41,100 bases of DNA from CBIFWW01 sp966186435 (GTDB lineage: Bacteria > Pseudomonadota > Gammaproteobacteria > Enterobacterales > Enterobacteriaceae). The DNA lies in contig CBIFWW010000011.1 in assembly GCA_966186435.1 (NCBI GenBank), positions 1-41,100 on the forward strand, read 5' to 3'. The notes under the pieces are model-generated. The model searched no databases and had not been told where the DNA came from. It saw only the letters and a list, made by a program, of their open reading frames with translations. This document shows, in pieces, positions 1 through 7,648 of this stretch; position 1 is the first letter of the stretch, and each line of letters starts with the position of its first letter. The position numbers were made by a program, and so were the translations under genes.

Positions 1-146
1 CTGCTGACGGCAGCAAAGACGTGTTCGTACACTTCTCTGCAATCCAGGGTAACGGTTTCAAAACTCTGGCTGAAGGCCAGAACGTAGAATTCGAAATTCA
101 GGATGGTCAGAAAGGTCCAGCAGCTGTAAACGTAACTGCTATCTAA
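1..146 (+). CDS. cspC: Cold-shock-like protein CspC, C-terminal part (5' end outside window)
   Basis: The window opens inside a small cold-shock-domain gene; codons are in frame from base 3 and end at TAA 144-146. The last 47 residues include the RNP2-type motif [11 protein letters not shown] and end VNVTAI. CspC in E. coli has the same [11 protein letters not shown] and [11 protein letters not shown] segments, whereas CspE differs at several of these positions, so CspC is the better call. Proteins of this family are about 69 residues, bind single-stranded RNA and DNA, and act as RNA chaperones or antiterminators in the cytoplasm; CspC is constitutive at 37 C in E. coli and also affects stress-gene mRNA stability. 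The neighbour rlmA is also close to cspC in E. coli. Only the missing N-terminus limits the call. Confidence 0.93.
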
Positions 147-187
147 TCCTGTAACGTGCGGTGCTTGTTCACTGCGGGTTATCGCGA

Positions 188-218
188 AGCCTCGCCATTG
201 GCGGGGCTTTTGTTTTTT
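188..218 (+). terminator. Rho-independent terminator of cspC
   Basis: A 9-bp stem (188-196 with 200-208, one G-T wobble) closes a 3-base loop and is followed by a T-rich tract (TTTTGTTTTTT). It lies 41 bases after the cspC stop and ahead of the divergent-looking leader of the next gene. Confidence 0.8.
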
Positions 219-362
219 AACCACTTTGTTTCAGAGTGCGTCAGAATCCCCGCTTATGTTGTCTCTTGTTGCAAACCCATGAGTCTTGTAGCACTGTTTA
301 CCCGCATTTCATCTGCAATTCAGGTCTAATCAAACACAATCAGAGTAGTGATAGGATTGGTT

Positions 363-2108
363 GTGAAGAACAACGCGGAAAAGTTCCCTCATAATTTCGT
401 ACATTGGCGTTTCGGGGTATTATGCCTTGCCATCTTAACTAGCTTAGTGCTGCTACTAATACGGGTGTATTGGTTGCAAATCGTTGAGCCGGAATCCTTA
501 GTCAAGCAAGAGGATATGCGATCCTTACGTGATGAACCCATTAGCGTGACCCGAGGCATGATCGAAGATCGTAACGGCGAGCCGCTGGCGGTTAGCGTAC
601 CGGTGGATGCTATTTGGGTGGATCCTAAAGTTTTGATGGAGAAGGGCGGCATTCAGGTTAATGCGCGCTGGCAGGCCATGGCCGATACTCTGCATCAACC
701 CCTCGACCAAATTATGGAGAAAATTCAGCACAATGTTCACGGGCGCTTTGTCTATCTGGCGCGTCAGCTTAATCCTCAACAGGCAGAGTATATCGACCGG
801 CTCAATCTGCCCGGCGTCAATCTGCGTGAAGAGTCCCGGCGCTTCTATCCTGCGGGCAGGGTAGCCGCCAATCTGATTGGCTTTACCAATATAGACGATC
901 AGGGGATCGAAGGGATTGAGAAAAGCTTCAACACCGAGCTGACCGGCAAATCCGGAGAGCGCTTGGTGCGTAAAGACAAGCATGGGAATGTGATTGAAAA
1001 TATCACCGAGGTCCCCGCCAGCCCGGCCCATAACATCATGCTTAGCATCGATAAACGGCTGCAAACCGTAGCCGAAGACGCCATTAGCAATGCAGTGTCC
1101 TGGAATAAGGCGGAATCGGGCGTCGCGGTGCTGATTGATATCAACACCGGCGAAGTGCTGGCGATGGCTAACTATCCTACTTATAACCCCAACAACCGTG
1201 ACAAAGCCAGCCTAAATGACTTCCGTAACCGCGCCATCAGCGATACGTTTGAGCCTGGCTCTACTGTTAAGCCAATGGTGCTGATGACCGGCCTGAAACA
1301 GGGGATCGTTAAGCCTGATTCGGTAGTAGACACCCGGCCTTATATGATTGACGGCCATCAAATTCATGATGTGGGCTATTACCCACAGTTGACCCTCACC
1401 GGGATTTTACAAAAATCCAGTGATACCGGGGTTTCTCACTTATCGTTGGCGATGCCGATCCAGGAATTGCTCAACACCTATAAGGGTTTTGGATTTGGTC
1501 GAATGACCGGCATTGGCCTAACTGGTGAGAGCAGTGGTCTGTTACCAAATCGCCGCTACTGGAGCGAGCTGGATCGTGCCACTTTCTCATTTGGCTACGG
1601 CCTGATGGTCACGCCGCTTCAGCTGGCCCACGTCTACGCCACCATTGGTAGTTTCGGCGTATCACGGCCGCTTTCTATCACCCGGGTTGATCCGCCAGTG
1701 GTGGGCCAGCGGGTGATGTCGGAAACCATTACCCACGAAGTGGAACATATGATGGAAAGTGTGGCCTTGCCCGGCGGTGGTGGGATCAAAGCCGCGGTGC
1801 GCGATTACCGTGTGGCAGTGAAAACCGGTACCGCCAAGAAAATTGGCCCGGACGGGAAATATATTAATAAATATATTGCTTACACCGCTGGAGTAGCTCC
1901 AGCCAGTCATCCCCGCTTCGCGCTGGTAGTGGTGATGAACGATCCGGAAAATGGTAAATACTACGGCGGGGCGGTATCCGCCCCGGTATTCAGCCAAATT
2001 ATGGGGGATGTATTAAGGCTGGAAAATGTCGAGCCGGATGGACTGGCACCAGGGATGGATAACCTGATCACGCTGCATAAGGCAAATAGCGCGGTTCCAA
2101 CATCGTAA
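363..2108 (+). CDS. FtsI (PBP3)-like peptidoglycan D,D-transpeptidase, probable second PBP3 paralogue
   Basis: Class B penicillin-binding protein of about 581 residues, close to the 588 of E. coli FtsI and alignable along its whole length. A single N-terminal membrane segment (about residues 17-37) is followed by the pedestal domain (motifs RGMIEDRNG, LREESRRFYPAGR, GIEGIEKSF) and the transpeptidase domain. The catalytic motif is STVK (Ser about 300) and KTGT is at about 487. The second motif, SxN in PBP3, reads SSD here (about 352-354). The gene sits alone between cspC and rlmA and not in the dcw cluster, matching the position of the Salmonella paralogue PBP3SAL, which acts in septation at acidic pH. 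A role in septal cross-linking is therefore inferred. I chose GTG 363 because AGGA lies 6 bases upstream; GTG 348 is possible and adds five residues. Confidence 0.85.
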   Translation: MKNNAEKFPHNFVHWRFGVLCLAILTSLVLLLIRVYWLQIVEPESLVKQEDMRSLRDEPISVTRGMIEDRNGEPLAVSVPVDAIWVDPKVLMEKGGIQVNARWQAMADTLHQPLDQIMEKIQHNVHGRFVYLARQLNPQQAEYIDRLNLPGVNLREESRRFYPAGRVAANLIGFTNIDDQGIEGIEKSFNTELTGKSGERLVRKDKHGNVIENITEVPASPAHNIMLSIDKRLQTVAEDAISNAVSWNKAESGVAVLIDINTGEVLAMANYPTYNPNNRDKASLNDFRNRAISDTFEPGSTVKPMVLMTGLKQGIVKPDSVVDTRPYMIDGHQIHDVGYYPQLTLTGILQKSSDTGVSHLSLAMPIQELLNTYKGFGFGRMTGIGLTGESSGLLPNRRYWSELDRATFSFGYGLMVTPLQLAHVYATIGSFGVSRPLSITRVDPPVVGQRVMSETITHEVEHMMESVALPGGGGIKAAVRDYRVAVKTGTAKKIGPDGKYINKYIAYTAGVAPASHPRFALVVVMNDPENGKYYGGAVSAPVFSQIMGDVLRLENVEPDGLAPGMDNLITLHKANSAVPTS

Positions 2109-2167
2109 GATTTCCTCCCGCTGGGGTTTAACGGTAAACTTGCCGCTTTTCCTCACTGGGAGCCTTT

Positions 2168-2986
2168 ATGTCCTGGCTATGTCCGCTTTGCCACCAGCCT
2201 TTGGCGGCACAAAACAATGCTTATCGCTGCCCGCAAGGGCATACTTTTGACCGTGCCAAAGAGGGCTACGTCAACCTGCTGCCGGTTCAGCATAAGCGCT
2301 CAAAAGAACCTGGCGATAGCGCTGAGATGATACAGGCGCGCCGCCGTTTTTTAAATGCGGGCCATTATCAACCGCTGCGTGACGCCATTGCACAGCAGCT
2401 GGATGCCAGATTAAGTGAACAGCCCGGCGATGTGCTTGATATTGGCTGTGGGGAAGGCTATTACACTGACGCCTTCTCACAGATTGCCCGTCAATATCAG
2501 CATGTTTGCTATGGCCTCGACGTTTCCCGCCCGGCTATCCGCGCCGGTGCTAAGTGCTACCGGCATATCGAATTCTGCGTGGCCTCTAGCCATCGCCTTC
2601 CTTTTGCTGACTCAAGTTTTGCCGCTATTATCCGTATCTATGCGCCCTGCAAGGCTGATGAATTGTTTCGGGTAGTAAAAGAAAACGGGCTGGTGATCAC
2701 CGCTACCCCCGCGCCCCGTCATCTGGTTCAATTTAAGGGGTTGATTTACCCACAGGTGAAGTTACATAACGCCGAACCGGAAGTGCTGGAAGGCTTTACG
2801 CTGGAACAAGAGCTGCGTTTGAATTATCCGATGAATCTGCGTGGCGAGGAGGCCATGGCGTTACTGCAAATGACGCCATTCGCCTGGCGGGCTAAGCCGG
2901 AAGTATGGCAACAGCTGGCGGAGAGTGAGCGCTTTGAGTGTGAAACGGATTTCTTTATCCGGATTTGGCGCAAAACGGCGGTGTAA
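2168..2986 (+). CDS. rlmA: 23S rRNA (guanine(745)-N(1))-methyltransferase RlmA(I)
   Basis: A 272-residue protein (269 in E. coli) with an N-terminal zinc site made of Cys5, Cys8, Cys21 and His25, then a Rossmann-fold methyltransferase whose SAM-binding motif is VLDIGCGEGYYTDAF (about residues 90-104). The diagnostic segments AKEGYVNLLPVQHKRS and MTPFAWRA are present. The family methylates N1 of G745 in helix 35 of 23S rRNA using S-adenosylmethionine. ATG 2168 is preceded by TGGGAG. The gene is 59 bases after the PBP gene and convergent with mntP, as in E. coli apart from the extra PBP gene. Confidence 0.96.
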   Translation: MSWLCPLCHQPLAAQNNAYRCPQGHTFDRAKEGYVNLLPVQHKRSKEPGDSAEMIQARRRFLNAGHYQPLRDAIAQQLDARLSEQPGDVLDIGCGEGYYTDAFSQIARQYQHVCYGLDVSRPAIRAGAKCYRHIEFCVASSHRLPFADSSFAAIIRIYAPCKADELFRVVKENGLVITATPAPRHLVQFKGLIYPQVKLHNAEPEVLEGFTLEQELRLNYPMNLRGEEAMALLQMTPFAWRAKPEVWQQLAESERFECETDFFIRIWRKTAV

Positions 2987-2995
2987 ACCGCCGTT
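2972..2995 (-). terminator. Hairpin between rlmA and mntP, probable mntP terminator
   Basis: A perfect 9-bp stem (2974-2982 with 2987-2995) with a GTAA loop spans the rlmA stop codon. On the minus strand it is followed by four T residues, so it can end mntP transcription; on the plus strand the T tract is poor (TGTTGG). Confidence 0.55.
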
Positions 2996-3016
2996 GTTGG
3001 CGTAAGCGGGGCGAAG

Positions 3017-3583
3017 TTAACCGTAGAAGTGGCTGTGGAGGATTTGGCAACCAATGCCAATTAATACCAAACCGCCGAGGATCTCGGCTCGCTTCCCCAG
3101 CAAAGGCCCAATAAAGCGGCCTACCATCATACCCAGGGTGGACATTATCAACGTAGCACAACCAATGGCCAGCGCAGTCTCAATAATGTTCACTTTCAAG
3201 AATGCCAACCCGACACCCACGGCCATGGCATCCAGGCTAGTGGCAATCGCGGTGGTGACCAGCAACCAGAAACCGTGGCGGCGAACGGGTTCCGCATCCT
3301 CATCCGTATTGCCACGAATTCCCTCAGTAACCATACGTAAACCCAGGAAGATCAACAGAATAAAGGCTATCCAGTGGTTCCATTCCAACACGAACTTGCT
3401 GGCAAACACGCCCATAGCCCAGCCAATTAACGGGGTGATAGCTTCAACCGCGCCGAAGATTAAACCGGTGCGTAGGGCTTCAGAGAATTTTGGTTTATGA
3501 AGAGTGGCACCCTTACCGATGGAGGCAGCAAATGCATCCATAGACATGCCGAAAGCGAGAAGAAGAGTAGCGGTGATATTCAT
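3017..3583 (-). CDS. mntP: Manganese efflux pump MntP
   Basis: A 188-residue inner-membrane protein of the MntP/YebN family, the same length as E. coli MntP. It has six predicted membrane segments in two homologous halves; each half carries an acidic intramembrane motif, GMSMDAFAASIGKG near the start and ATSLDAMAVGVGL near the middle. The family exports Mn2+ and protects against manganese excess. The start ATG at 3583 matches the E. coli N-terminus (MNITAT). Upstream is a long leader with a yybP-ykoY riboswitch and, beyond it, candidate MntR and Fur boxes, so expression should rise with Mn2+. It is convergent with rlmA. Confidence 0.96.
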   Translation of the reverse strand: MNITATLLLAFGMSMDAFAASIGKGATLHKPKFSEALRTGLIFGAVEAITPLIGWAMGVFASKFVLEWNHWIAFILLIFLGLRMVTEGIRGNTDEDAEPVRRHGFWLLVTTAIATSLDAMAVGVGLAFLKVNIIETALAIGCATLIMSTLGMMVGRFIGPLLGKRAEILGGLVLIGIGCQILHSHFYG

Positions 3584-3639
3584 TACAACGTCCTGACCGG
3601 GTAAACCATATACACAAGTACTGCCCCCAGTATCAGCAG

Positions 3640-3765
3640 TTACTGTGCCTATGGTCTCGCTTGAACCAGCATGCTGCCGGTTCCGTACGCGCCACGTTTT
3701 TCAACGAGTATGTTGACGGCGTACATTTCCAAACAGGAAATTAGCTACTCCCCAAATGACGGCGC
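3640..3765 (-). ncRNA. yybP-ykoY manganese riboswitch in the mntP leader
   Basis: Read on the minus strand, the leader contains the hallmark GGGGAGTAG (3745-3753) and, 84 bases further, GCGAGACCATAGG near 3647-3660, the two conserved strands of the yybP-ykoY aptamer. The intervening segment holds GTCAACATACTCGTTG and GTGGCGCGTACGG as in the E. coli mntP leader. This class binds Mn2+ and, in E. coli mntP, favours expression when Mn2+ is bound. It ends about 60 bases before the start codon, leaving room for a ribosome-binding-site switch. Outer limits are approximate. Confidence 0.88.
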
Positions 3766-3824
3766 AACCTTATCATATTTATTTGGGCAATAACAACTGA
3801 CGGGTTTAATATTAAAAACCATAT

Positions 3825-3845
3825 AAATGATAACGATATTCATTA
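3825..3845. promoter_or_regulatory. Candidate Fur box upstream of mntP
   Basis: AATGATAACGATATTCATT is an imperfect palindrome; its core TGATAAC-G-ATATTCA matches the 7-1-7 Fur consensus TGATAAT-N-ATTATCA at most positions. It lies about 60 bases upstream of the riboswitch, in a likely promoter zone. Fur binding is inferred from the motif alone. Confidence 0.4.
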
Positions 3846-3895
3846 GCAAAATAAGGTAATTAAAGCGTTAAATATTGGTAGGGATTATGCTGGAA

Positions 3896-3917
3896 AGATA
3901 TAGCACAGGCTATTACT
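3896..3917. promoter_or_regulatory. Probable MntR box upstream of mntP
   Basis: ATATAGC-ACAG-GCTATTA closely resembles the E. coli MntR operator (AACATAGC-AAAG-GCTATGTT), including the invariant TAGC/GCTA core with a 4-base spacer. It lies about 130 bases upstream of the riboswitch start. MntR is known to activate mntP in E. coli. Confidence 0.6.
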
Positions 3918-3940
3918 CAATGGTTTGTTTTTATACCAAT

Positions 3941-3959
3941 GTATAGACAGTGCTATATT
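3941..3959. promoter_or_regulatory. Second MntR-like box upstream of mntP
   Basis: TATAGA-CAGT-GCTATA is a near-perfect palindrome with the MntR core geometry and one mismatch. It is centred about 43 bases from the first box and lies just after the yobD stop codon. It could be a second MntR site or chance; the pairing of two boxes makes chance less likely. Confidence 0.4.
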
Positions 3960-3964
3960 GTAAC

Positions 3965-4423
3965 TCATTGACTTGAAATCATTAATTTATAAATCTTGTC
4001 TAAGTCGTCGATATTTTTTACCCGAATCAACAAGCGTCTTTGCTCTAATTGCATTACTAATACGCCATCTTCAGATAAATTCATTTCCTTAATTCGTGAC
4101 CAGGCAATCCAGACACCGCCGAAAAAGAAACCCTTTTCCTTAAATAGTACCTTTGGTTGACGAATAATACCGATGTACAACCCCATCAAGGCCAGTGCAC
4201 ATAATAACCATGTGGTTACCTGAGTACCGTGGTTGTTGACGTTGTTGTAGCCCAAAATAGCGATAAGCACGATAAAGATGATGGTATCGGTGGGTTTACG
4301 GCGTAATAAAGGGATCTTTAGCAGGGTAGGGCCACGGCGCTGGTTAAGGATAAATTCATCATAAATAGACCAGGCCAACAATAGGCCAATAAACAGGACC
4401 AGAATGGCATCCGTAAGCGACAT
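3965..4423 (-). CDS. yobD: DUF986 inner-membrane protein YobD
   Basis: A 152-residue protein, the same length as E. coli YobD, with an N-terminal membrane segment (about 6-23), two more around residues 45-62 and 68-85, and a conserved cytoplasmic C-terminal segment (MNLSEDGVLVMQLEQRRLL, then VKNIDDLDKIYKL). Its function is not known. It follows manXYZ on the same strand, separated by a strong terminator, and precedes mntP, exactly as in E. coli. The C-terminal part looks like a PH-like domain in its strand pattern, but that is only an impression. Confidence 0.93.
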   Translation of the reverse strand: MSLTDAILVLFIGLLLAWSIYDEFILNQRRGPTLLKIPLLRRKPTDTIIFIVLIAILGYNNVNNHGTQVTTWLLCALALMGLYIGIIRQPKVLFKEKGFFFGGVWIAWSRIKEMNLSEDGVLVMQLEQRRLLIRVKNIDDLDKIYKLMISSQ

Positions 4424-4432
4424 GACAACTCC

Positions 4433-4468
4433 TAAAATAAAATAGCCGGGGGCATGCCCCCGGCTATT
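4433..4468 (-). terminator. Terminator of the manXYZ operon
   Basis: A 12-bp GC-rich inverted repeat (4441-4468, AATAGCCGGGGGC and its complement) lies 9 bases after the manZ stop and is followed on the minus strand by TTTATTTTA. It separates manZ from yobD. Confidence 0.85.
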
Positions 4469-4477
4469 ACGTGCAGA

Positions 4478-5326
4478 TTACAGGCCCAGCAGGCCGATTG
4501 CGTAACCGACAATACCGATGACGAAGAAGCCGCAGATGATCCACAGCGCGTTCACTTTCTTGCGCAGCAGCCACATACAGGCGAAGGTCAACAGTAACGG
4601 CACTAGCCCAGGCATCAGCTGGTCCAAAATCGTTTGTACGGTGGTGACTTTTTCCGCGCCGGTTTGGTCAGTGATCCGTGATACCACCAGAGGGATATTC
4701 ACGTGGGTCCACTTGTTAACCAACGCCCCCATAACAAACAGGCCGAGGATTGACGCCCCCTCAGTCAGTTTCTGCAGGAAGCCACCGCCCATATCGCTAA
4801 CAATATCGATACCTTTACGGTAACCGTATGCCACGCCATAGTAACGGGTCAGCAAACGGACTGCGTTGAACAGGATAAAGAACAGCAGTGGCCCCAGCAG
4901 GCTACCGCTCATCGCAATCCCGGCACCCAGTGCAGCAAACACCGGACGCACAGTACCCCAGAAGATTGGGTCGCCCACACCGGCCAGCGGCCCCATCAGA
5001 CCAACTTTGATACCGTTGATGGCACCATCATCAATCTCTGCGCCGTTTGCACGCTGCTCTTCCATCGCTAACGTTACGCCCAGAACCGGCGCGGCAACGT
5101 AAGGGTGGGTGTTAAAGAACTCAAGGTGACGCTTGATCGCCTGACGGCGGGCGTCGTTGTTTTCTGGATACAGGCGTTTGATTGCCGGTACCATCGCGAA
5201 GCAGAAGCCCAGGGCCTGCATGCGCTCAAAGTTCCATGAACCCTGGAAGATATTGGAGCGGATAAAGACGCCGCGGATATCGCTCTGGGTCAGTTTTTTT
5301 ACTGTAGGTTTCGTTATATCAACCAT
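4478..5326 (-). CDS. manZ: PTS mannose transporter subunit IID
   Basis: A 282-residue membrane subunit of the mannose-type phosphotransferase permease (IIC-IID pair), nearly identical in layout to E. coli ManZ. Conserved motifs include QGSWNFERMQALGF, EEQRANGAEIDDGAINGIKVG and the loop LMGPLAGVGDPIFWGTVRP; hydrophobic segments dominate the C-terminal half. Together with ManY it forms the channel that takes up mannose, glucose and glucosamine and that several bacteriophages and class IIa-type bacteriocins exploit. I chose ATG 5326 because AGGTGAG lies upstream and it gives the 12-base gap to manY known in E. coli; an in-frame GTG at 5335 would add three residues. It is the last gene of manXYZ. 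Confidence 0.95.
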   Translation of the reverse strand: MVDITKPTVKKLTQSDIRGVFIRSNIFQGSWNFERMQALGFCFAMVPAIKRLYPENNDARRQAIKRHLEFFNTHPYVAAPVLGVTLAMEEQRANGAEIDDGAINGIKVGLMGPLAGVGDPIFWGTVRPVFAALGAGIAMSGSLLGPLLFFILFNAVRLLTRYYGVAYGYRKGIDIVSDMGGGFLQKLTEGASILGLFVMGALVNKWTHVNIPLVVSRITDQTGAEKVTTVQTILDQLMPGLVPLLLTFACMWLLRKKVNALWIICGFFVIGIVGYAIGLLGL

Positions 5327-5338
5327 GTCGCTCACCTG

Positions 5339-6139
5339 TTAATCCAATTCGTTGTCGAGGTCGTTAGCACCAACAGCCTGGACTGGGCCTGCTGCGGAAC
5401 GGTTGTATTTCGGGCTCAACTGAATGTAGAGGATTGCCATTACTGCACCAATCACACCCAGCGCTACCAGGTTAAAGTTGGTGAAGGCGGCAGTAACGAA
5501 GCCCAGGTAGAAGAACGGCATCAGGTAGCCTGCGCGCATCATGCTGATGACCATCGCATAACCGACTACCACAATCATGCCGCCAGCGATGTTCAGACCG
5601 GTAGTGATAACTTCCGGAATCGCATTCAGCATGTTTTGTACTTCACTGGTACCAACAGAAACCGCAACGATAATCGCCGGGATAGCGATACGCATGGCTT
5701 GCAGGAACAGGGAAGAGATGTGTAACCAGGTGATGGCCGATAGGTTGCCCTTCTCAGCGGCGCTATCTGCAGCGTGCTGGAAACCTACGGTGATGGTACG
5801 TACCACGATGGTCAGAACCTGACCGGCGGCTGCCAGCGGGATAGCCAGCGCAATACCGGCACCAATGCCCTGATGACCGGCAATGACCAGAATGGTAGAA
5901 ATGATAGAAGCCAGTGCGGCATCAGGTGCAACGGCAGCACCGATATTCATCCAGCCCAGTGCGATCATTTCCAAGGTACCACCGATGATGATACCGGTTT
6001 TCATGTCCCCAAGGACGGCACCGATTAAGGTACAGGCCACCAGTGGACGGTGGAACTGAAACTCATCGAGTACCGATTCCATGCCCGCAATACAGGCCAC
6101 AATAAACACTAGCACAATCTGAAGAGTGGTAATCTCCAT
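5339..6139 (-). CDS. manY: PTS mannose transporter subunit IIC
   Basis: A 266-residue polytopic membrane protein equivalent to E. coli ManY. Characteristic segments are MESVLDEFQFHRPLVACTL near the N-terminus, the glycine-rich GDMKTGIIIGGTLEMIALGWMNIGAA, and GIGAGIALAIPLAAAGQ. ManY and ManZ form the sugar-translocating unit that receives phosphate from ManX. It is 52 bases downstream of manX and 12 bases upstream of manZ in one operon. The start ATG 6139 follows a GGAGAAGTACA ribosome-binding site. Confidence 0.96.
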   Translation of the reverse strand: MEITTLQIVLVFIVACIAGMESVLDEFQFHRPLVACTLIGAVLGDMKTGIIIGGTLEMIALGWMNIGAAVAPDAALASIISTILVIAGHQGIGAGIALAIPLAAAGQVLTIVVRTITVGFQHAADSAAEKGNLSAITWLHISSLFLQAMRIAIPAIIVAVSVGTSEVQNMLNAIPEVITTGLNIAGGMIVVVGYAMVISMMRAGYLMPFFYLGFVTAAFTNFNLVALGVIGAVMAILYIQLSPKYNRSAAGPVQAVGANDLDNELD

Positions 6140-6191
6140 TGTACTTCTCCTATAGCGTAGTCAGACTAAGTGTGAACTCTGAGTAAGAGGG

Positions 6192-7151
6192 TTATTTGCC
6201 CGCTTTACTGATCAAATCCATCATTTTTAATTTCTGGTCGGTAGACACTTTACGTGCTTCCAGTTCAATACCGCGGGCATTCAGTTTTTCGAAGGCCTCG
6301 ATATCTTTCTGGTCGACGGAAATTGCGTTGTTAACTTGAGTTTTGCCCTGACGGAATGCCATACCGCCAATGTTAACGGAAGTGATTTTCACACCGCCCT
6401 CAACAATACGCTCAACATCGGTTGGGTTAGTGAACAGCAGCATGACACGCTGGCCCGCATAGTTCGGGTTGTTATAAACGCGGATCATTTTGGCGACATC
6501 CACCACGTGAGCAGTCACACCCGGAGGAGCAACCTGCGTCAGCAGGGTTTTGCGCACGGTATCAGCAGCCACTTCGTCACTCACCACAATGATGCGGGTA
6601 ACGTTGGTTTCTTTAGTCCAGCGGGTAGCTACCTGGCCATGGATCAGGCGGTCATCAATACGCGCCAGACCAATGTTCATGTAATCCCCGGCCCCCATCG
6701 GCTTCACTGGCGCTGCGGCTTTCGGCGCGGCAACAGGGTCTGCTTTTTCGACAGGCTTCGCTTTGAGAGCTTTCACGCCCGCACTGCCGGTTTCAACAGC
6801 CAGGCTAACTAACTCGTCGAAGGACGGGTTGTCATCACGGGCCATTAGCGTCTCAACCAGCATCGGGATATTAACGCCAGCAATTACTTCATAATGCTCT
6901 TTGTCGACGACAATTCGGCTGGCGGCATTGAATGGACTGCCACCCCATGTGTCGACGAGAAACAGCACACCATTACTGGTGTCGAGCTTTTCCAGTTGTG
7001 CGTTATATTTTTCAATCAGGGTGTCTGCATTCTCACCCGGAACGAAATCTATCCAGCCAACGTTCTCCTGCTCGCCCAACAGCATTTCGGCTGTCTTCAG
7101 CAATTGTTCTGCTGCCCAGCCATGCGTGCCTATGACAATAGCAATAGTCAC
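6192..7151 (-). CDS. manX: PTS mannose transporter subunit IIAB
   Basis: A 319-residue cytoplasmic phosphotransfer protein. The IIA domain (about 1-135) carries the phospho-accepting His10 in IGTHGWAA; an Ala/Pro/Lys-rich linker (about 132-153) leads to the IIB domain (about 155-319), whose active His171 lies in DDRLIHGQVATRW. Phosphate passes from HPr to His10, then His171, then to the incoming sugar held by ManYZ. It is the first gene of manXYZ. Its 5' region holds a probable Mlc operator; in E. coli the operon is repressed by Mlc, activated by CRP and its mRNA is targeted by the small RNA SgrS. Confidence 0.96.
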   Translation of the reverse strand: MTIAIVIGTHGWAAEQLLKTAEMLLGEQENVGWIDFVPGENADTLIEKYNAQLEKLDTSNGVLFLVDTWGGSPFNAASRIVVDKEHYEVIAGVNIPMLVETLMARDDNPSFDELVSLAVETGSAGVKALKAKPVEKADPVAAPKAAAPVKPMGAGDYMNIGLARIDDRLIHGQVATRWTKETNVTRIIVVSDEVAADTVRKTLLTQVAPPGVTAHVVDVAKMIRVYNNPNYAGQRVMLLFTNPTDVERIVEGGVKITSVNIGGMAFRQGKTQVNNAISVDQKDIEAFEKLNARGIELEARKVSTDQKLKMMDLISKAGK

Positions 7152-7266
7152 TTGCTACCTCCTGTTTTGTCATTAACACACTCATTAAGAGTGCGCGTGC
7201 AAATCTATCTCGGAACAGTGAATCGATTCAGATAGTAGTTAATGATGATTGAACTTGGTTCGCGAT

Positions 7267-7290
7267 TTATTTTAGATAGTGAAAAAATAA
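7267..7290. promoter_or_regulatory. Probable Mlc (DgsA) operator upstream of manX
   Basis: TTATTTTA-GATA-GTG-AAAAAATAA resembles the E. coli ptsG Mlc site (TTATTTTA-CTCT-GTG-TAATAAA) in its T/A-rich arms and in the central GTG. It is centred about 130 bases upstream of the manX start codon, a suitable place for control of manXYZ. Mlc would repress the operon until glucose or mannose uptake sequesters it. A TGTGA half-site at 7295-7299 has only a poor partner, so a CRP site is not called. Confidence 0.5.
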
Positions 7291-7412
7291 TTTATGTGAT
7301 GAAGATCCGTAATTTAGAGAAGGATTCCGATTAATTCCGAACGGGATGAAATATGACCATTTTTACCATAATTGGCGAAAATAAAATCAAAGCCTGATAT
7401 ATTGCAAAGACA

Positions 7413-7466
7413 GGTAAATCTTTACCCAAGGGTAACAAGCTTTGTTACTGTGATTTCCCTTATAAT
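7413..7466 (+). promoter_or_regulatory. Candidate yoaE promoter with two inverted repeats
   Basis: A perfect -10 hexamer TATAAT (7461-7466) lies upstream of yoaE, but no good -35 box is found at normal spacing. Instead two perfect inverted repeats lie just upstream: GGTAAA-TC-TTTACC (7413-7426) and GTAACAA-GCT-TTGTTAC (7432-7448). They look like operators for an activator or repressor. The predicted transcript would have a leader of about 175 bases. The rest of the gene-free stretch 7152-7648 holds the Mlc-like site and small hairpins such as GGCGG-TTC-CCGCC. Confidence 0.4.
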
Positions 7467-7648
7467 TGTCAGGAGCATGGGGCATTAGCCCAACTTATGG
7501 ATCGTCACCGAAGATTCTTCATTTTCTCGTCCCTTTCTGAGGCGCGTTTCCCCGGCGGTTCCCGCCAGCTTCACGTGTGTTTATTTCGCCTTATACCTGA
7601 TGTGGTAATACCCCATGCAGGGTCTAATAATGCTCACCGGAGTTTGTC

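Noticed and set aside
525..1064. A long antisense frame of 179 codons within the PBP gene
   Set aside because: It has no recognisable domain and lies opposite a strongly conserved gene; it is a shadow of codon bias.
7295..7310. CRP site next to the Mlc-like box of manX
   Set aside because: Only the TGTGA half is present; the second half (TCCGT) is too far from TCACA.
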